From positions 286,102,875 through 286,166,874 of the forward strand of contig NC_073693.1 of NCBI RefSeq assembly GCF_029784155.1: a stretch of DNA of 64,000 bases, in the 5' to 3' direction. Source of the stretch: Uranotaenia lowii. Its lineage: Eukaryota; Arthropoda; Insecta; Diptera; Culicidae. A program made the translations under genes and the position numbers. Of this stretch, positions 11,733-23,194 are shown one piece after another. The first letter of the stretch is position 1. Every line of letters starts with the position of its first letter. The notes under the pieces are model-generated. The model was given only the letters and a program-made list of their open reading frames with translations, was not told the origin of the DNA and made no database searches.

Positions 11733-12765
11733 GGGGAGATGAGGGCATAACGAGCACCCGAGGCATAAAGAGCACTACTCTTTTCTACGAAAGTACGTAT
11801 TTTCTTAAATAAATTTTCATGAGGATTTGTTTCGTACTTCCTATAGTATTAATTTTTCACAAAAAAAGGAATCTCCTTATCATCTTTACAGAGATATTTA
11901 AAAAAACTAGCTTGGTTCTCAAGTTACGAAAATATTATAATTTTTGAGCACCACGAAATAAGCTCTTATGATCTTAAAATAACCTTGATCTATAATGTAC
12001 GCCCTGCAACATGATGTACACATTGTTTCTCAATTTTTACCATTATAAAATTTTTGATTTTTCACATTTATCAATTTTAAAACACGTTTTTACTTAAATT
12101 TGTTGACTAGGGGCATATAGAGCACCATATTATCGAGGCATAATGAGCATTTTCTGCCGTAGAATCTAGCAGCGAATTAAAATTGATTTATAGCGCCACA
12201 CCTTGACTAGTTTTCATCCGACGATTTAGCCTATTGGTAAGGTGTCGGAGAGGTAATCAAAAGACTAACGTTAGATTTCTGTTCGAGATGATTTTTTTCC
12301 ATTTACAATTCATGATCGATTTTTTTATTGTTACATTATACGGCTAGTAGCATCATCCTCCGAACAAAGCACATAATGTATGAGCGTGCGTGAATTGTTT
12401 GTATTCTACAAACAGACCTAGATTATTTTGTTATTGCTTTTTATGATGAATCTACGACTCACCTGACTTCATCGAATTGAATTCGCTGCTAGATTGCCCC
12501 ACATCTTGCCCTGATTGATGGTGCTCATACTGCCTCAGGGGGGGTTCTCATTATGCCTCCACAGTGGCTGGTTTTCAGCTTTTGGCAAAATTTTTTAAAA
12601 GGCATTTTTAAACGTTTTCATCTAGTTTTTCACGTTTCAGCCCGTTGGGGAATAGGCTTTTCAAGTGTCTGAACACGAAACAATAATGTAACCTCCATAT
12701 TATAGCTATTTTCTATGGTTAAATAACCGTTTTCCTTAAGGTGGCCATTATGCCCCCATCTCCCC
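11733..12765. mobile_element. TA-flanked element with GGGGAGATG ends, nested in the TTAA element
   Basis: The left end GGGGAGATGAGGGCATAA and the right end (reverse complement GGGGAGATGGGGGCATAA) are TIRs, each bordered by TA (11731-11732 and 12766-12767). The 1033-bp interior has no transposase. Words such as GAGCAC and GAGGCATAA recur in it. A partial second copy begins at 16636. The TA duplication fits Tc1/mariner-type movement, but that is inference. Confidence 0.75.
12219..12290 (+). repeat. tRNA-like segment (possible SINE head) in the nested element
   Basis: TTAGCCTATTGGTAAGGTGT resembles a pol III A box region and GTTCGAGAT resembles a B box about 45 bases later. Arms do not pair well enough for a tRNA gene. 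It may be a tRNA-derived SINE or a captured tRNA fragment. Confidence 0.4.
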
Positions 12766-13132
12766 TAATCACAAAAAAAAACAAGATTGAACAAAAAATT
12801 ACATAAAAATAATCGTTTTCAGTTTCGTTTGAAATTGAAGATCTCGATTTTCATTTGAAAATCATCAGGTGCACTTTGAAAATCATTAACGTCATCATCA
12901 TTCGAAACACCGAGGAATTTCAACTGAAATCATCGTAATCTAACTTACAGTAGCATGCTTTGGCCTTTCATTTGAAATATTTTTCTGTTGTGAATGTGAA
13001 AATTGGAGACACTGCGTGTGACTAAACTGAGCTACTAACTTGAGTGAGAGAGCGTCACATGCTTTTGATGTGACGGTGCTTCCCAGGAAATACACCCGTC
13101 ACTCGAATATGGGTGCCATGGCAACGAACGTG

Positions 13133-13997
13133 TTAAGATGAGGTTTTTGGTTTTATCCAGGTTGAGTGAGAGATGGTTTGCATCGAAGTATGCTTTAAGT
13201 TTGTCAAGATCCATTGACATCTGCGATATAATTTTCCAGACATCGGAGAGTTTGTACGACATCGTTTGTACGGTCGTATACATACAGGATAAACAAGAGA
13301 CGCACTAGATTACTGCCCTGAGGTACTCCAACCTGTAAGTTTCCTTGGTCACTAGATAACTGGTTTATTTGGACGTATTGCTTCATTTCGGCTAGATAAC
13401 TAGTGAAAAAGGGAATTCGCATTTTCCCTGATTCCAAGTGCATCTAGTTTTCGAAGTAAAATAGCGTGGTCGATTGTATCAAAAGCCTTTTTCAAGTCTA
13501 AAAATAACACCACAAGGCACTAAGTATGAATGGCATCTACTAGCTCAGTTGCTGCTGTTAGAGTGTTTGACCCTTCGCGAAAACCGTACAGGTACCTATG
13601 GTGTTTAAGGAATTGCGAGACGCGATCTGCTAACAGCTGTTCTAAGAGCTTGCTAAACATCGATAATATCGAGATGGGTTGACAGTCTGTCCTTCTGAGA
13701 TTGTAAAGCATACAAATCGATAGAACTTGTGCTGTTTTGAGTAATTCTGAGAATTCACCGTTCTGAATTCAGTTCATGAAGATTGAATTTCTCTTTGACT
13801 CGCATCATCTTCCTGAATCCTTGCGCATTTTGTAAAGGGGATCGATAAACTGCATGGACATTAATTTGTAAGGCACCCGGTTCAAAACGCAGGTGTATGT
13901 AATGAATGCCATTAACGTGTAAGTTCACAATTTCTGTGACAATTAGCGATTCTTTTAAGAGTAAAGCATAATTCGTCCCGTTCTTCCTTACAGACAT
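13133..13997 (-). pseudogene. 5' part of the same non-LTR retrotransposon: endonuclease and RT fragments
   Basis: Read on the minus strand, 13997-13755 encodes a fragment like the AP-type endonuclease (V-H-A-V-Y-R-S-P). Then 13711-13520 gives RT blocks P-I-S-I-L-S-M-F-S-K-L-L-E and Y-G-F-R-E-G-S-N-T. The frame at 13443-13204 gives V-G-V-P-Q-G-S-N-L-V-R-L-L-F-I-L-Y, the RT palm motif. The frame at 13283-13133 gives L-N-L-D-K-T-K. The frames are separated by shifts, and most of the region between endonuclease and RT is missing. The Y/F-x-D-D active-site box is not intact. The gene is interrupted at 13133-13136 by the TTAA element. Confidence 0.8.
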
Positions 13998-14106
13998 TTG
14001 TTCTAATGTCTATTCGACCTATCACTCATTTGGTTTAACATTTATTCAGCCCAACTCTTTAGCTTATATACACTCGGAATTACAGTCCATTCAGCTAATA
14101 GTCAGG

Positions 14107-14385
14107 ATGCCAGACTGCCCGGTTTTATCCGGATTTGCATGAATATTAAATACAAAATATGGGATAAGTTCCGGATTTGGCCCGGATTTATTCACTTTAT
14201 TTTCCAAATCATACTAAAAAAAAACAAATTGATTTCAAGAAATTTTTTATTTATGCGTCCAAAACGAATTTTTTGAACAAGTTTTATAGAAATAATCACA
14301 AAAGTTTTTAAGCCTAAAATACTTAATCAAATACCCGGATTTTTTAGATAAAATATAAGGGATTTGTTCGAAAAAAATCTGGCAA
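14107..14385 (+). repeat. Dispersed TGCCAGACTGCCCGG repeat, copy C
   Basis: It starts TGCCAGACTGCCCGGTTTTA and ends AAAAAAATCTGGCAAC, so both GTTGCCAG-type ends are seen and the copy is full length (about 280 bases). The order of inner words matches copies A, B, D and G. Confidence 0.7.
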
Positions 14386-14389
14386 CAAA

Positions 14390-16635
14390 CTTCAAGACTT
14401 TCAGAACATCAACAATCTTCTGTCCAGAATAAAAAAAAACATCAGTTCGTGGTTCCCCGAAGGGCACCACCAAATTTAAACTCATCGCCCGGCTTGAGTC
14501 CGATTTTTTCTCCTTATACCATGTACCTTTGTCATTTTATTGAATTTTCATTTCACAATCCCACTTGCAGTACAAATGGTGAACTTTCTACCGGGAATGA
14601 GCAGCATGATACCTATCATGATCTTTTGCACCATGGGGTGATGACACAATCTCGAGTCACGTGGTCAAATGGCAAATGTTTGTGGAAATTTGTGGCTTTT
14701 GCAAACAAAATTGCACGACCAGTTTCGCACAGAACTGTTTGGAGTTCAAAAAATACTTTTTTTTTTGCTTAGTGCGGAGACTTGCTGCGGCCTTTATTGG
14801 GAGTGTTCCATTTCATGTTATTTAGCTTTTATGCTTACTAATTTTCCAAATGTCCATTTTCAGTTCTTCAGGTTTTTTGGTAGTTTGTTATTAATTCTTG
14901 GTGCAATTTTTATTTTGTTTTCTCGATTTCAATTTGGTTTTAACAGGAATTCTAAAAAAATGGTTCCCAACAATTCCCACGAAACAATGTTTCGAGCATC
15001 CCGAACCAAGAGCAAAACCGCCGCTTACAACACCGATTGCGTCCGATGGTTCGAAACAATTGGAGCGGGACGGGCCCAAGGTCCGGAAACAACGCGACGT
15101 GATACCTGGGGCAAGAAGCCTACATCTTTAGTATGCCGCCCGATCTGAACAAACCCGATCGGGAGCATTTTCCTAGTAGCTAAGCCTTTGGAAGCACTCT
15201 CATAATGTAGGGTGGTTCAAGACAAATTTTCTAACACCAAAAATGAATACAATATATTACATGTATCTACGAACACGAACATTCATGAAATCTTAATAAC
15301 TAAAAACCCAAACGGCTCCCTAAGGCTTTTATAAAACTTGCAGTATGTTTTGAAGAGTTCGATGAAATTTCCTCTGCTGGAGTCAGGATTTTCAAAAACC
15401 ATTAACTATGAAGAACACGTTAAGACGACAAAGAATGTTTCTAAATATAATCGAACCACCCTGACACAAACCAAGCTCCGTTGCCTTTTTTAAAAGCTAG
15501 ACTTCTACAAATCGAATCGGTTGTAATCGCTTGTATCTTAAACTTGGCTCAGAATTAACAACAACAGCTGAACGAGTCTGGTCGAATTAAAATCAGGTCG
15601 CTCATACATTGTTAAGGAAAGCTACACAAAAACAGCCAACCACAAATAATCTGCTATTGAAAAACTAACTCAATTTGCAAGCTCTCATATGGAAAATTTT
15701 CCTCGGTAAGAAAGTTGGCCGGTATTTTGTCTATGATATATTTTCTCTATAGTGTGGTAATCTCGCAGATGATAGTGCCAGCTTTCTGTCAGATGTTTTC
15801 CCCGTGAAAAAAGTCGTTGATCATCGGCATTAGCGAAATATGCTAATTGGTACATCTGACACTGGTAGCAGTTGATCCCCTACCAATAAAGCTACTGATC
15901 TTCTTTCCTATCTTGGGATCCCACTTGTCGCAGAAGGTGTATATTTTATCTTCCCTGCAACCATCTTTGGAAGCGAATAAAATCGTGATTATGTAAGACA
16001 ACTCCACCGAGGTTTCTGTCTTCTGGTCACAATTTACATTTTATGCAGACTTGTTTTTGCTTCGTTCTCTTGCCAGTCAGTTCCCAAACGAACCAACAAC
16101 AATGTCCACAACCGAGATCGGGATCGCGAAACAGTTGTCTCGAAGTTGGAACTCCCGCGCCCCGGTGTGGTGCACTTATGAATATTAATAAAACATGTGA
16201 TTGAATTTTGATTTCCGCATCAAATAGGTGACCACCCCTGGAGAATTGCCATGGGGTCCCACCAGCATTTACTTAGATCGTGCATCAATCTGACACAATG
16301 ATCGTGTGTTTGACAAATAATCTGGTGATATATCAAATCGGAAAAATGATTCCCCAATGCCATCTTATAACTGACAACAATTTGTTGAATGATAAAACGT
16401 TGATTTTAGTGTCCCAAAGTATGAGAAAATCTTAAGACTTAGTTTGAAAAAACCCTCTAACTAATAAGTAGAGCCTTGAAAGTCTGCATTTCAAAAAAAC
16501 TGTAGAGAAAATTAAAAAGTTTTACATTAAAATAATTTAAATCTTAAAAATTCAAAAAAAAGTTATAAACTAAGACTAAAGTTATTAATTCGGAATTATT
16601 ATTCTAAAACTCAATTCCATTAATGTTAAGAAATA
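14390..16635. other. Unassigned; mixed-frame candidate at about 14960-15180
   Basis: The 14960-15180 stretch is GC-richer than its surroundings and all three forward frames are open for tens of codons (one gives A-Y-I-F-S-M-P-P-D-L-N-K-P before TAA at 15181). No frame shows a known domain, and splice sites cannot be chosen. It could be an exon remnant or an untranslated segment. The part 15960-16320 is also GC-richer without a frame. The rest is AT-rich with nothing seen. Confidence 0.3.
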
Positions 16636-16855
16636 TAGCGGAGATGAGGGCATAACGAGCACCCAAAGTAAAAAGAGCATCCCTTTCCAACTCTTGTCAA
16701 AAAAGTGATGAAAATATTATAATTTTTGAGCATAAGGATATAAGCTTTTAGGATAGATATATCATCTTGATCATGATGTACAAATAAATCCTCAAGTATA
16801 ATTTCCATTCAAGTTTTGGTTTTTCAGTTAAGTTAGTTTCAAAACTCTGTTTTGA
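16636..16855 (+). mobile_element. Partial copy of the GGGGAGATG element
   Basis: GGAGATGAGGGCATAACGAG with GAGCACCC and GAGCAT words matches the left end of 11733-12765. The similarity continues to the TTAA at 16856, where another element is inserted. Its right end was not found. Confidence 0.65.
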
Positions 16856-16910
16856 TTAAGGGGGGAGGGAGGGTCTAACACTTTCGAAAAATCGATTTTT
16901 TTTTATTTTC

Positions 16911-19078
16911 TTACTAGCTGACCCGGTGTGCTTTGCTACACCATTAAAAAAAGATATTTTCGGAAATTATTCAAATTTTTATTGTTTCGTTGGCATTATT
17001 TTAAATCAAGTTGTAACATAATTCATAAGCAACCGCTATAAAATGAGAGCTGCAGCTGGAATTTTGAATTGCAATACAAAGTTGACTTAAACTTATTTTC
17101 TGAATTCTGATATATAAATTTGTGTTTAAGATCTGATAATTTTAATCTGTTTCTTTAAGCTTCGCCCTAAAAAAGGAGTGTCTCAAATTAATCGTACGCA
17201 ACAATCTAACTAATTAAATATGGTTGTTTTTGCTTAATATTCTCTGGATTTAAGCTTAAAACTGATAAGAGACCCCCCCCTGTCCTTCCCTTCACCCCCT
17301 GCTGAATGGAGATCGTGGTCTTAAATAATCATACCCATTTTTTCGTGCCCAAAAATTCTCTTATATCAAATATAACTCCATTGGTTAATAAGTTTTTAAG
17401 CTTTACAACATAATTTATAAAGAGTCCCCTTCTTTTTTCCCCTCTCTACACTGTAAAGCGTAAGGGTCTATAACAATCGTCGAAAAATATCTCGTAACCA
17501 AATACCTTTCCAAGTCATATTTGCTTCCATTTGTTGGCTTCGTTAGCATAAATTGAGAACTTATGCTAACAAAATTGTATTGGGCTCGCCTCCCTCCTCC
17601 CATGTAAACCTACTCACTGAAAGGAGGATAGTGTGTCAGATATTCATAGAATCATACAAAAATGATTTTCCATGTTAAGTTTTGTCCATTTCTCGGGCTT
17701 TGTAAAAAAAAGTTAAATGTAAGCTTTCCTCTTCCCTTCCTTTATTCCCAATTCTATCATCGCACTGCAAGAAATGAATTGTTTGACATAAAAAAAAAAT
17801 CTCGTATTAAACTACCATCCCATGCCCAATTTGGTTTTATTTGCGTTGTAAATTCTTGAGTTATGCATAAACTTGAAAGGGAGTACCATCCCCCTTCCGT
17901 TCTCCCCATTGAATGGAGGAGTGAGAACTTAATATTCACAAAAGTGTTTTTTGTACCCAAATACTTTTTGATACCAAATTTTATTTCATTTGCTTTATTA
18001 ATTCTCGAGTTGTGCAAAAGAATTGTATGGAAGCCCTCCTTTCCCCCTTTATATCTTTCCGCTGATAAAAGTGGGCTTCAATTTATAATAGAAATATTTC
18101 TCGTATCCAAATACCCTCACTTGCCAAATTTGGTTCAATTTGCTGGATCAGCTCTCCAGTTATACTGAAGATTGTAAGGGAGACCTCTTCTGCCCCTTTT
18201 CATACACCTTTTTGAAGGAGTGAGGGATACCAAATATTCATATAAGCATTTCTGGTACCCAAATATCGTTCTATGCCAAATTTGGTTCCATTTGCTGTTG
18301 TATTTCTTGAGTTATGTATTAAAAATTGTATGAAAATTCTCCTCCCCGCTGAAAGAAGGAAGGGGTCTCAAACAATCATTAGAACATGTCACGTTCCCAA
18401 ATATCCGCCCAGCCCAATTTGATTCCATTTGCTTGATTAGTATTTGAGTTATTTAAAAATTAAAAAGAGGGCCCCTCCCCCCTTTATATCTCCCTACTGA
18501 AAAGAGGGAGGGGTTTCAAATAATCATAGAAATATTTTTCGTATCCAAATACCTTCCCATGACAAATTTGGTTCCATTTGCTTTATAAGTTTTTGAGTTA
18601 TGTAAAAAAATATTAAAGAGGCCCCTCCCCCTTTCAACTGCAAAAAGGGAGGGGTCTCAAATAATCATTGAAATATTTTTCGTATCAAAATACCTTCCCA
18701 TGCCAAATTTGGATCCAATATCTTGAATAATTTTCGAGTTACATGAAAAATTGTAAGGTAGCCCCCCTCCCTCCTTTCGATCACCCCACTGAGAGGAGGG
18801 AGGGGTACCTTATATTCATTGAAATATTCTCCATTCTCAAATACCACCCCATGCTAAATTTGATACCACTTGCTTGATTGGTTCTCGAGTTATGCAAAAA
18901 ATTGTCTTTTGTTTGGGAGGCCACTCCCCCCTTCATGTTAGGGGGAGGGGTCCCAAACTATAATAGGAACCTTCCCCGGCCTCCAAGTTTCACGTAAATC
19001 GGTTAAGTAGTTTCCGAGTCTATAGGGAACAGACAGAAAGACAGACAGACAGACAGAAATTCATTTTTATATATATAG
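16911..19078 (+). mobile_element. CTAGCTGACCCGG repeat with about a dozen 145-bp tandem units
   Basis: It opens with ACTAGCTGACCCGGTGTGCT and closes with a CAGACAGA run and TTTTTATATATATAGAT, ends I know from widespread arthropod repeats. Between about 17160 and 18960 a unit of roughly 145 bases recurs: CCCCTCCC, then GAGGGAGGGGT, CAAATAATCAT, AAATATTTTTCGTA, CATGCCAAATTTGGTTCCAT and GAGTTATGCAAAA. Units are diverged, with 11-12 visible. There is no coding frame. A minus-strand relative lies at 38.04-40.25 kb. Confidence 0.75.
19028..19056 (+). repeat. (CAGA)n microsatellite at the end of the CTAGCTGACCCGG repeat
   Basis: ACAGACAGAAAGACAGACAG and following units precede the AT-rich tail. Such a run is a regular part of this repeat family's 3' end. 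Confidence 0.8.
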
Positions 19079-19741
19079 ATTGTAAAACATTTCAAGAATG
19101 TTGTGTCAAATTTTCAAATCAATTGAAGTAAAACTGTAGAAATTATAGGTCTTTATCTCCTCCTATCTAATACTGCAAGAAAGCAAGAGCAGAAACTTCA
19201 AACGCATTTTTCTCGAAAGCACATTTTTAAAGTCCGTGGACATCGTCATTCGAAAACTACTTATCCGATTCTTTTCAAATTTGGAACATATTTTCTACAT
19301 ATAAAATACCAGACCCCAATGTTTTTCTTTTTTTTTACTTTGGGGAGATTTTACAGATAAAAAATGGCGGATTTTTTCGTGAAAAATCGTAGTTTTTACT
19401 TCAAACAGCCACAAAAATTTCATAAAAATTTTTTTAAGTTAAATAAAAACGTTGGGGAAAAACATCTATTAAAAATATTTTGCTCGGATTTTTTGATTTC
19501 AGATGATTCTGTGCTTAGATACAGTGTCCACCGCAAATCCTGTTTTCTAAAAGGCATCCTCGAAAGTGCTCCGTCACCGGCTCATTTTTCAATATTTTTC
19601 TACGAAAAAATTACTAAATGTTCTTTTAACAATGCTTTGTATAATGCAAAAAATCTGAATACATTTGTTTGAACGATAGCTCTAGAAAAAAATCGTGAAA
19701 ATGGTGTTTTTTTTACCCGTTAGACCCTACTCCCCCCTTAA

Positions 19742-22700
19742 GTCCTCTGAGAAACTTGAAATTTGCTCTCCTGTCATAGACAATTTTTCTCTAGGCTCAT
19801 AGAATGTTCAGTATTCAAAAAAAAAAATAACCGTGCTCACGGGACCTGTAAAAGTGATTTAAGTCATTTTGCTACGTTTTTGTGCGATTGGTGACAACTT
19901 TGGGGAAATTATTCGTAGTGTCCGGCTGTAGACAACACTTTGGGAAATGAGTGTTTGCAATTTTTTTTTCTAAGTTTAGTGACCATAATATTAATACTCT
20001 TAAAATAAGTAGGGGAACCAATTTTTAAGAAAATATATTTTTGAAGTTATTGCAAAAAAACCTCAAGTGTCCGGTAGTAGACAAGTTACCCCTATCTATT
20101 TTCTTGATTCGAAAACATAATTTCTACATTTAGTCCTATCCAGGATTCCAATATTCCAAAAACGGCAACAAAAATGTCAAAGCTTAAAATTTTTTTTCGC
20201 GCTCAAAAATTAAAAATATTTTTCGGTTTTTTTATTATTTCAAATCAATCTGAATAATTTGAAGCACCATGTGTTTAATTTGCAATGTTAAACAAAGTAG
20301 TACATATATGCTTCGTGCTTTCAATATTTATAACAAAACTGGGAATTGCTTATTTTTATTTGTATCAGTTCCTTATTAATCATTCAAGAAATCACCCATT
20401 ATCCAACCTGTCTTAGCCAGTTGAAGCTTTCAATGATGAACTGAAGTCTGAAATTTCATTTACAATTGGGTTTTAATTTGTTTTTAAATCTAGTGTTATA
20501 TTTCATGTATTCTATTTCTGATTCTTATGTCTGTTGCCAAAATTCTGTTTTATCCAAAAATTTCAATAAGCGCTTTATTTTTGGTGTTTCTGAAATATTG
20601 GTATCGAATTTGTAAACTAGAATGCTAAAAATTTATTTTCTGGTATATTTCTAGTTCAGTATGTCATTTTGACTAATTTAATGAATGACTTATCGGAAAT
20701 TGGATTAATAAAAATATTGATTCTGATTGATTTAGAATCGTATCAGTAAAACTTTTTTTTTACCATGTGTGATGGTCAGACGAGAGTAAAAAATTTATTT
20801 TCTTTTGAATGGAGCGACTGTTTAGGTTGTTTTTAGGGTTTTTAACGGCTCTAATTTTCAAGTGAAAACGGCTGTAGTAAAAACAGTCCTTTTTTTAATA
20901 AATCAGAGACTGATAGTCGTTTAAAATCCTTTAAAAGAGAATGGTTTTAGAAATTAAGTTGTTAATTTTTTGTACATTTTTGGAATTGTTATCATATTTT
21001 ATTTATTTATTGCTGCTTTTAAATCATCTGACATAGTTGTCTTACTGAACTTAATTTATGGTTACATGAATAAATTGCTCGAGCAATGATTTTTTAGCGA
21101 GATATCTAGCTCAATTAAATTTTCTAAAACCCCCCTCATGGTACGGGCCTGATTCATTAACATTGAAATTAGCATATAAATCACAAACTATGAATGCCTA
21201 TTTGATCCTTTCATTGTAAATACTAAAAGTGATTAGCCTTAGGATTTTTTATAATTTAAACGTAAATAATTGTAAAATTTAAATATCTTCGTTTTTAAGA
21301 ACAACAAATCGCTGTTTTATGCCAGATTTGGTGATATTAATCAAGTTTAAAGTATTAAATTTTTAGTCCTGATCAATCACAAACTTTCTTTTGCACGCAA
21401 TAAACAATGTTTAACATGTTATTTCTCAAAAACTTGGTCACTCTATGAACGAACGTCACACTTTTATTGTTCAACTTTGTGAAGCATTTGGCTTTTTTGT
21501 TATTCATTAAATGTTGCCTGTTTTATGAATTTATACAATTTTCACGCGGGAAAAATTGTAATAATTAATCAATGCTCAATAAAATCTCTCTAAGTTTTGG
21601 ACGGTAGCAAGACTAGATGACTTTTTTATCTCAAAATAGCTCACCTTAGGTCTGGACATAACTGGAAATAACAATTGAAATATAACGTTTGAATTTGGAT
21701 AAGTCATAAATTTGAATAGACTGAAGATAATATTGTTATTATCTGAAGTTGTATTATCTGAATAAAAATGAGCTAATTTGACTGCATCAGATTTGCCGAA
21801 TTAATAATATAAAGGATTCAAGTTAGCGCATGTGCATCTTGCTTCTGCGGTAAATCCGTGCACCCATAGTGAATTATCTACAAACATACATACATACATC
21901 AGCAATCGATATACCCATTTTTCTAAAATCGTATATGAGGATTAGAAAGGCATATTCGACTATTATTTTTTATATATGGGGCTACTTTAAACAATTGAAA
22001 TTTCCAAACTTTAGATTTAAAAAAATCTTACTTCTTTTCAATAAATTCTTTTACGGATTTTTAGAAATTCGTAGCTTAAAGTTGTATCGAAGATGTCACA
22101 ATATACACTATAGGCCGCTTCAAAAATGGATGTGTGGCTTTCAAATGATCAGTGTCAAATTTGAGATGATTTGGTTGTTACCTGAATAAGCTGATTTCGT
22201 TGGCTAGCGTTTTGATAATTTCATGCAATATTTCTTTCAAGGTTCTACAAACAAAAAAAAACTTCATTATTCCTATCGTACCGTTGACCAGTTTTTAAGA
22301 TTCTTTCTTAAAGAACATAACATTGATTGAAATAGCCGTCAAATTAATAATTCAAATTACATCTTTTGCAAAATTCATTTCCGAAGAATATTTTAACAAA
22401 TAACCGCATATCAACGACCCAGTTATTGTCCTGAAATTTTTTGATTAAGTAGGTACGGACTGTTCTTATGCAGGGAACAAATAGTATCTCGAAAAAAGCA
22501 TTTTTCGATACTGTTTTCAGTGTCGAAAACTTCACTTTTCAGCTCTGAATTGCATGATAGTTATTTATGCAATAACTTGCAAAGAAATGGATTTCAAATT
22601 TAGGACCATTGATGAAATTACCCTTGAAAACAAATTTATTTATATAGAATGGATTATGACTTTTCCCATAAAATCAAAACTTTGTCAAAAAGCAACGCAT

Positions 22701-22849
22701 ATCTCCAATTTAATTTGTTGTATCGTACCATTTTCCCGTATTATGTAAATATTTTTTAAGTACTTAGCATGAGTAAATTTTGCTCACGTTCAGTTTTTTT
22801 TGATAATTTTTTTTTGTTATCAGACATGCTGAGAACATAAAGCGCCAAT
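19742..22849. other. AT-rich non-coding stretch
   Basis: Two GTGTCCGG-TGTAGACAA or GTAGTAGACAA words (19920 and 20070) hint at an old repeat. A short CATACATACATACAT run lies near 21885. No frame or paired end was found. Confidence 0.35.
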
Positions 22850-22910
22850 TGCCAGGGGGCTCAACTGACCCTTTTGGTGTTGGGGAGTGTGGTTTAAGCC
22901 GCTTTACAAA
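22850..22910 (+). repeat. 60-bp CCAGGGGGCTCAA motif, copy 1
   Basis: TTGCCAGGGGGCTCAACTGA, CCTTTTGGTGT, GGGGAGTGTGG and a GCCG-TTTACAAA end occur in this order, as in copies at 24861 (inverted) and 26675. Confidence 0.7.
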
Positions 22911-23194
22911 TTTTCACTTGTTATAAAAAACGCTTATTGGCACTATTTTGAAAACTGTATCCTGTATCGGACCTTTTAAAACCAAACATCGTTTAGAAAC
23001 ACAAACATTTTAGAACAGAGTGTATCTGTTGCATTCAATGATTGGGAACTCCAATGCGGCGAATCAACTGAGACCGTCTACCTAAATTTGATTGAGTTTC
23101 GAACACCAAAAGCTACAAAAGCTGTCATAGAAGCATCAGTATTGAAGATTACTATCTACATTACCAATCAATCTGTCGCCTCTTGGGATATACA

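Larger units (their letters stand above)
11197..13132. mobile_element. TTAA-flanked (piggyBac-like) non-autonomous element
   Basis: The left tip CACGTTCGTCGCCA follows TTAA (11193-11196); the right tip, reverse complemented CACGTTCGTTGCCA, abuts TTAA (13133-13136). Removing the element and one TTAA joins the retrotransposon frame without error (I-L then R-S-T-N-R). That proves a true insertion with a TTAA target duplication, the piggyBac hallmark. No transposase frame is visible; much of the interior is the nested TA element. Confidence 0.88.
16860..19737. mobile_element. Second TTAA-flanked element, TIR GGGGGGAG..AGGGTCTAAC
   Basis: The left TIR GGGGGGAGGGAGGGTCTAAC follows TTAA (16856-16859). 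The right TIR, reverse complemented GGGGGGAGTAGGGTCTAAC, precedes TTAA (19738-19741). Without the inner insertion (about 16911-19078) the element would be about 700 bases and non-coding. It differs in TIR from the 11197-13132 element, so it is a separate family using the same TTAA target. Confidence 0.78.

Noticed and set aside
14669..15148. 159-codon + frame and two overlapping frames
   Set aside because: All three frames are open in part, none resembles a known family, and there is no way to choose among them.
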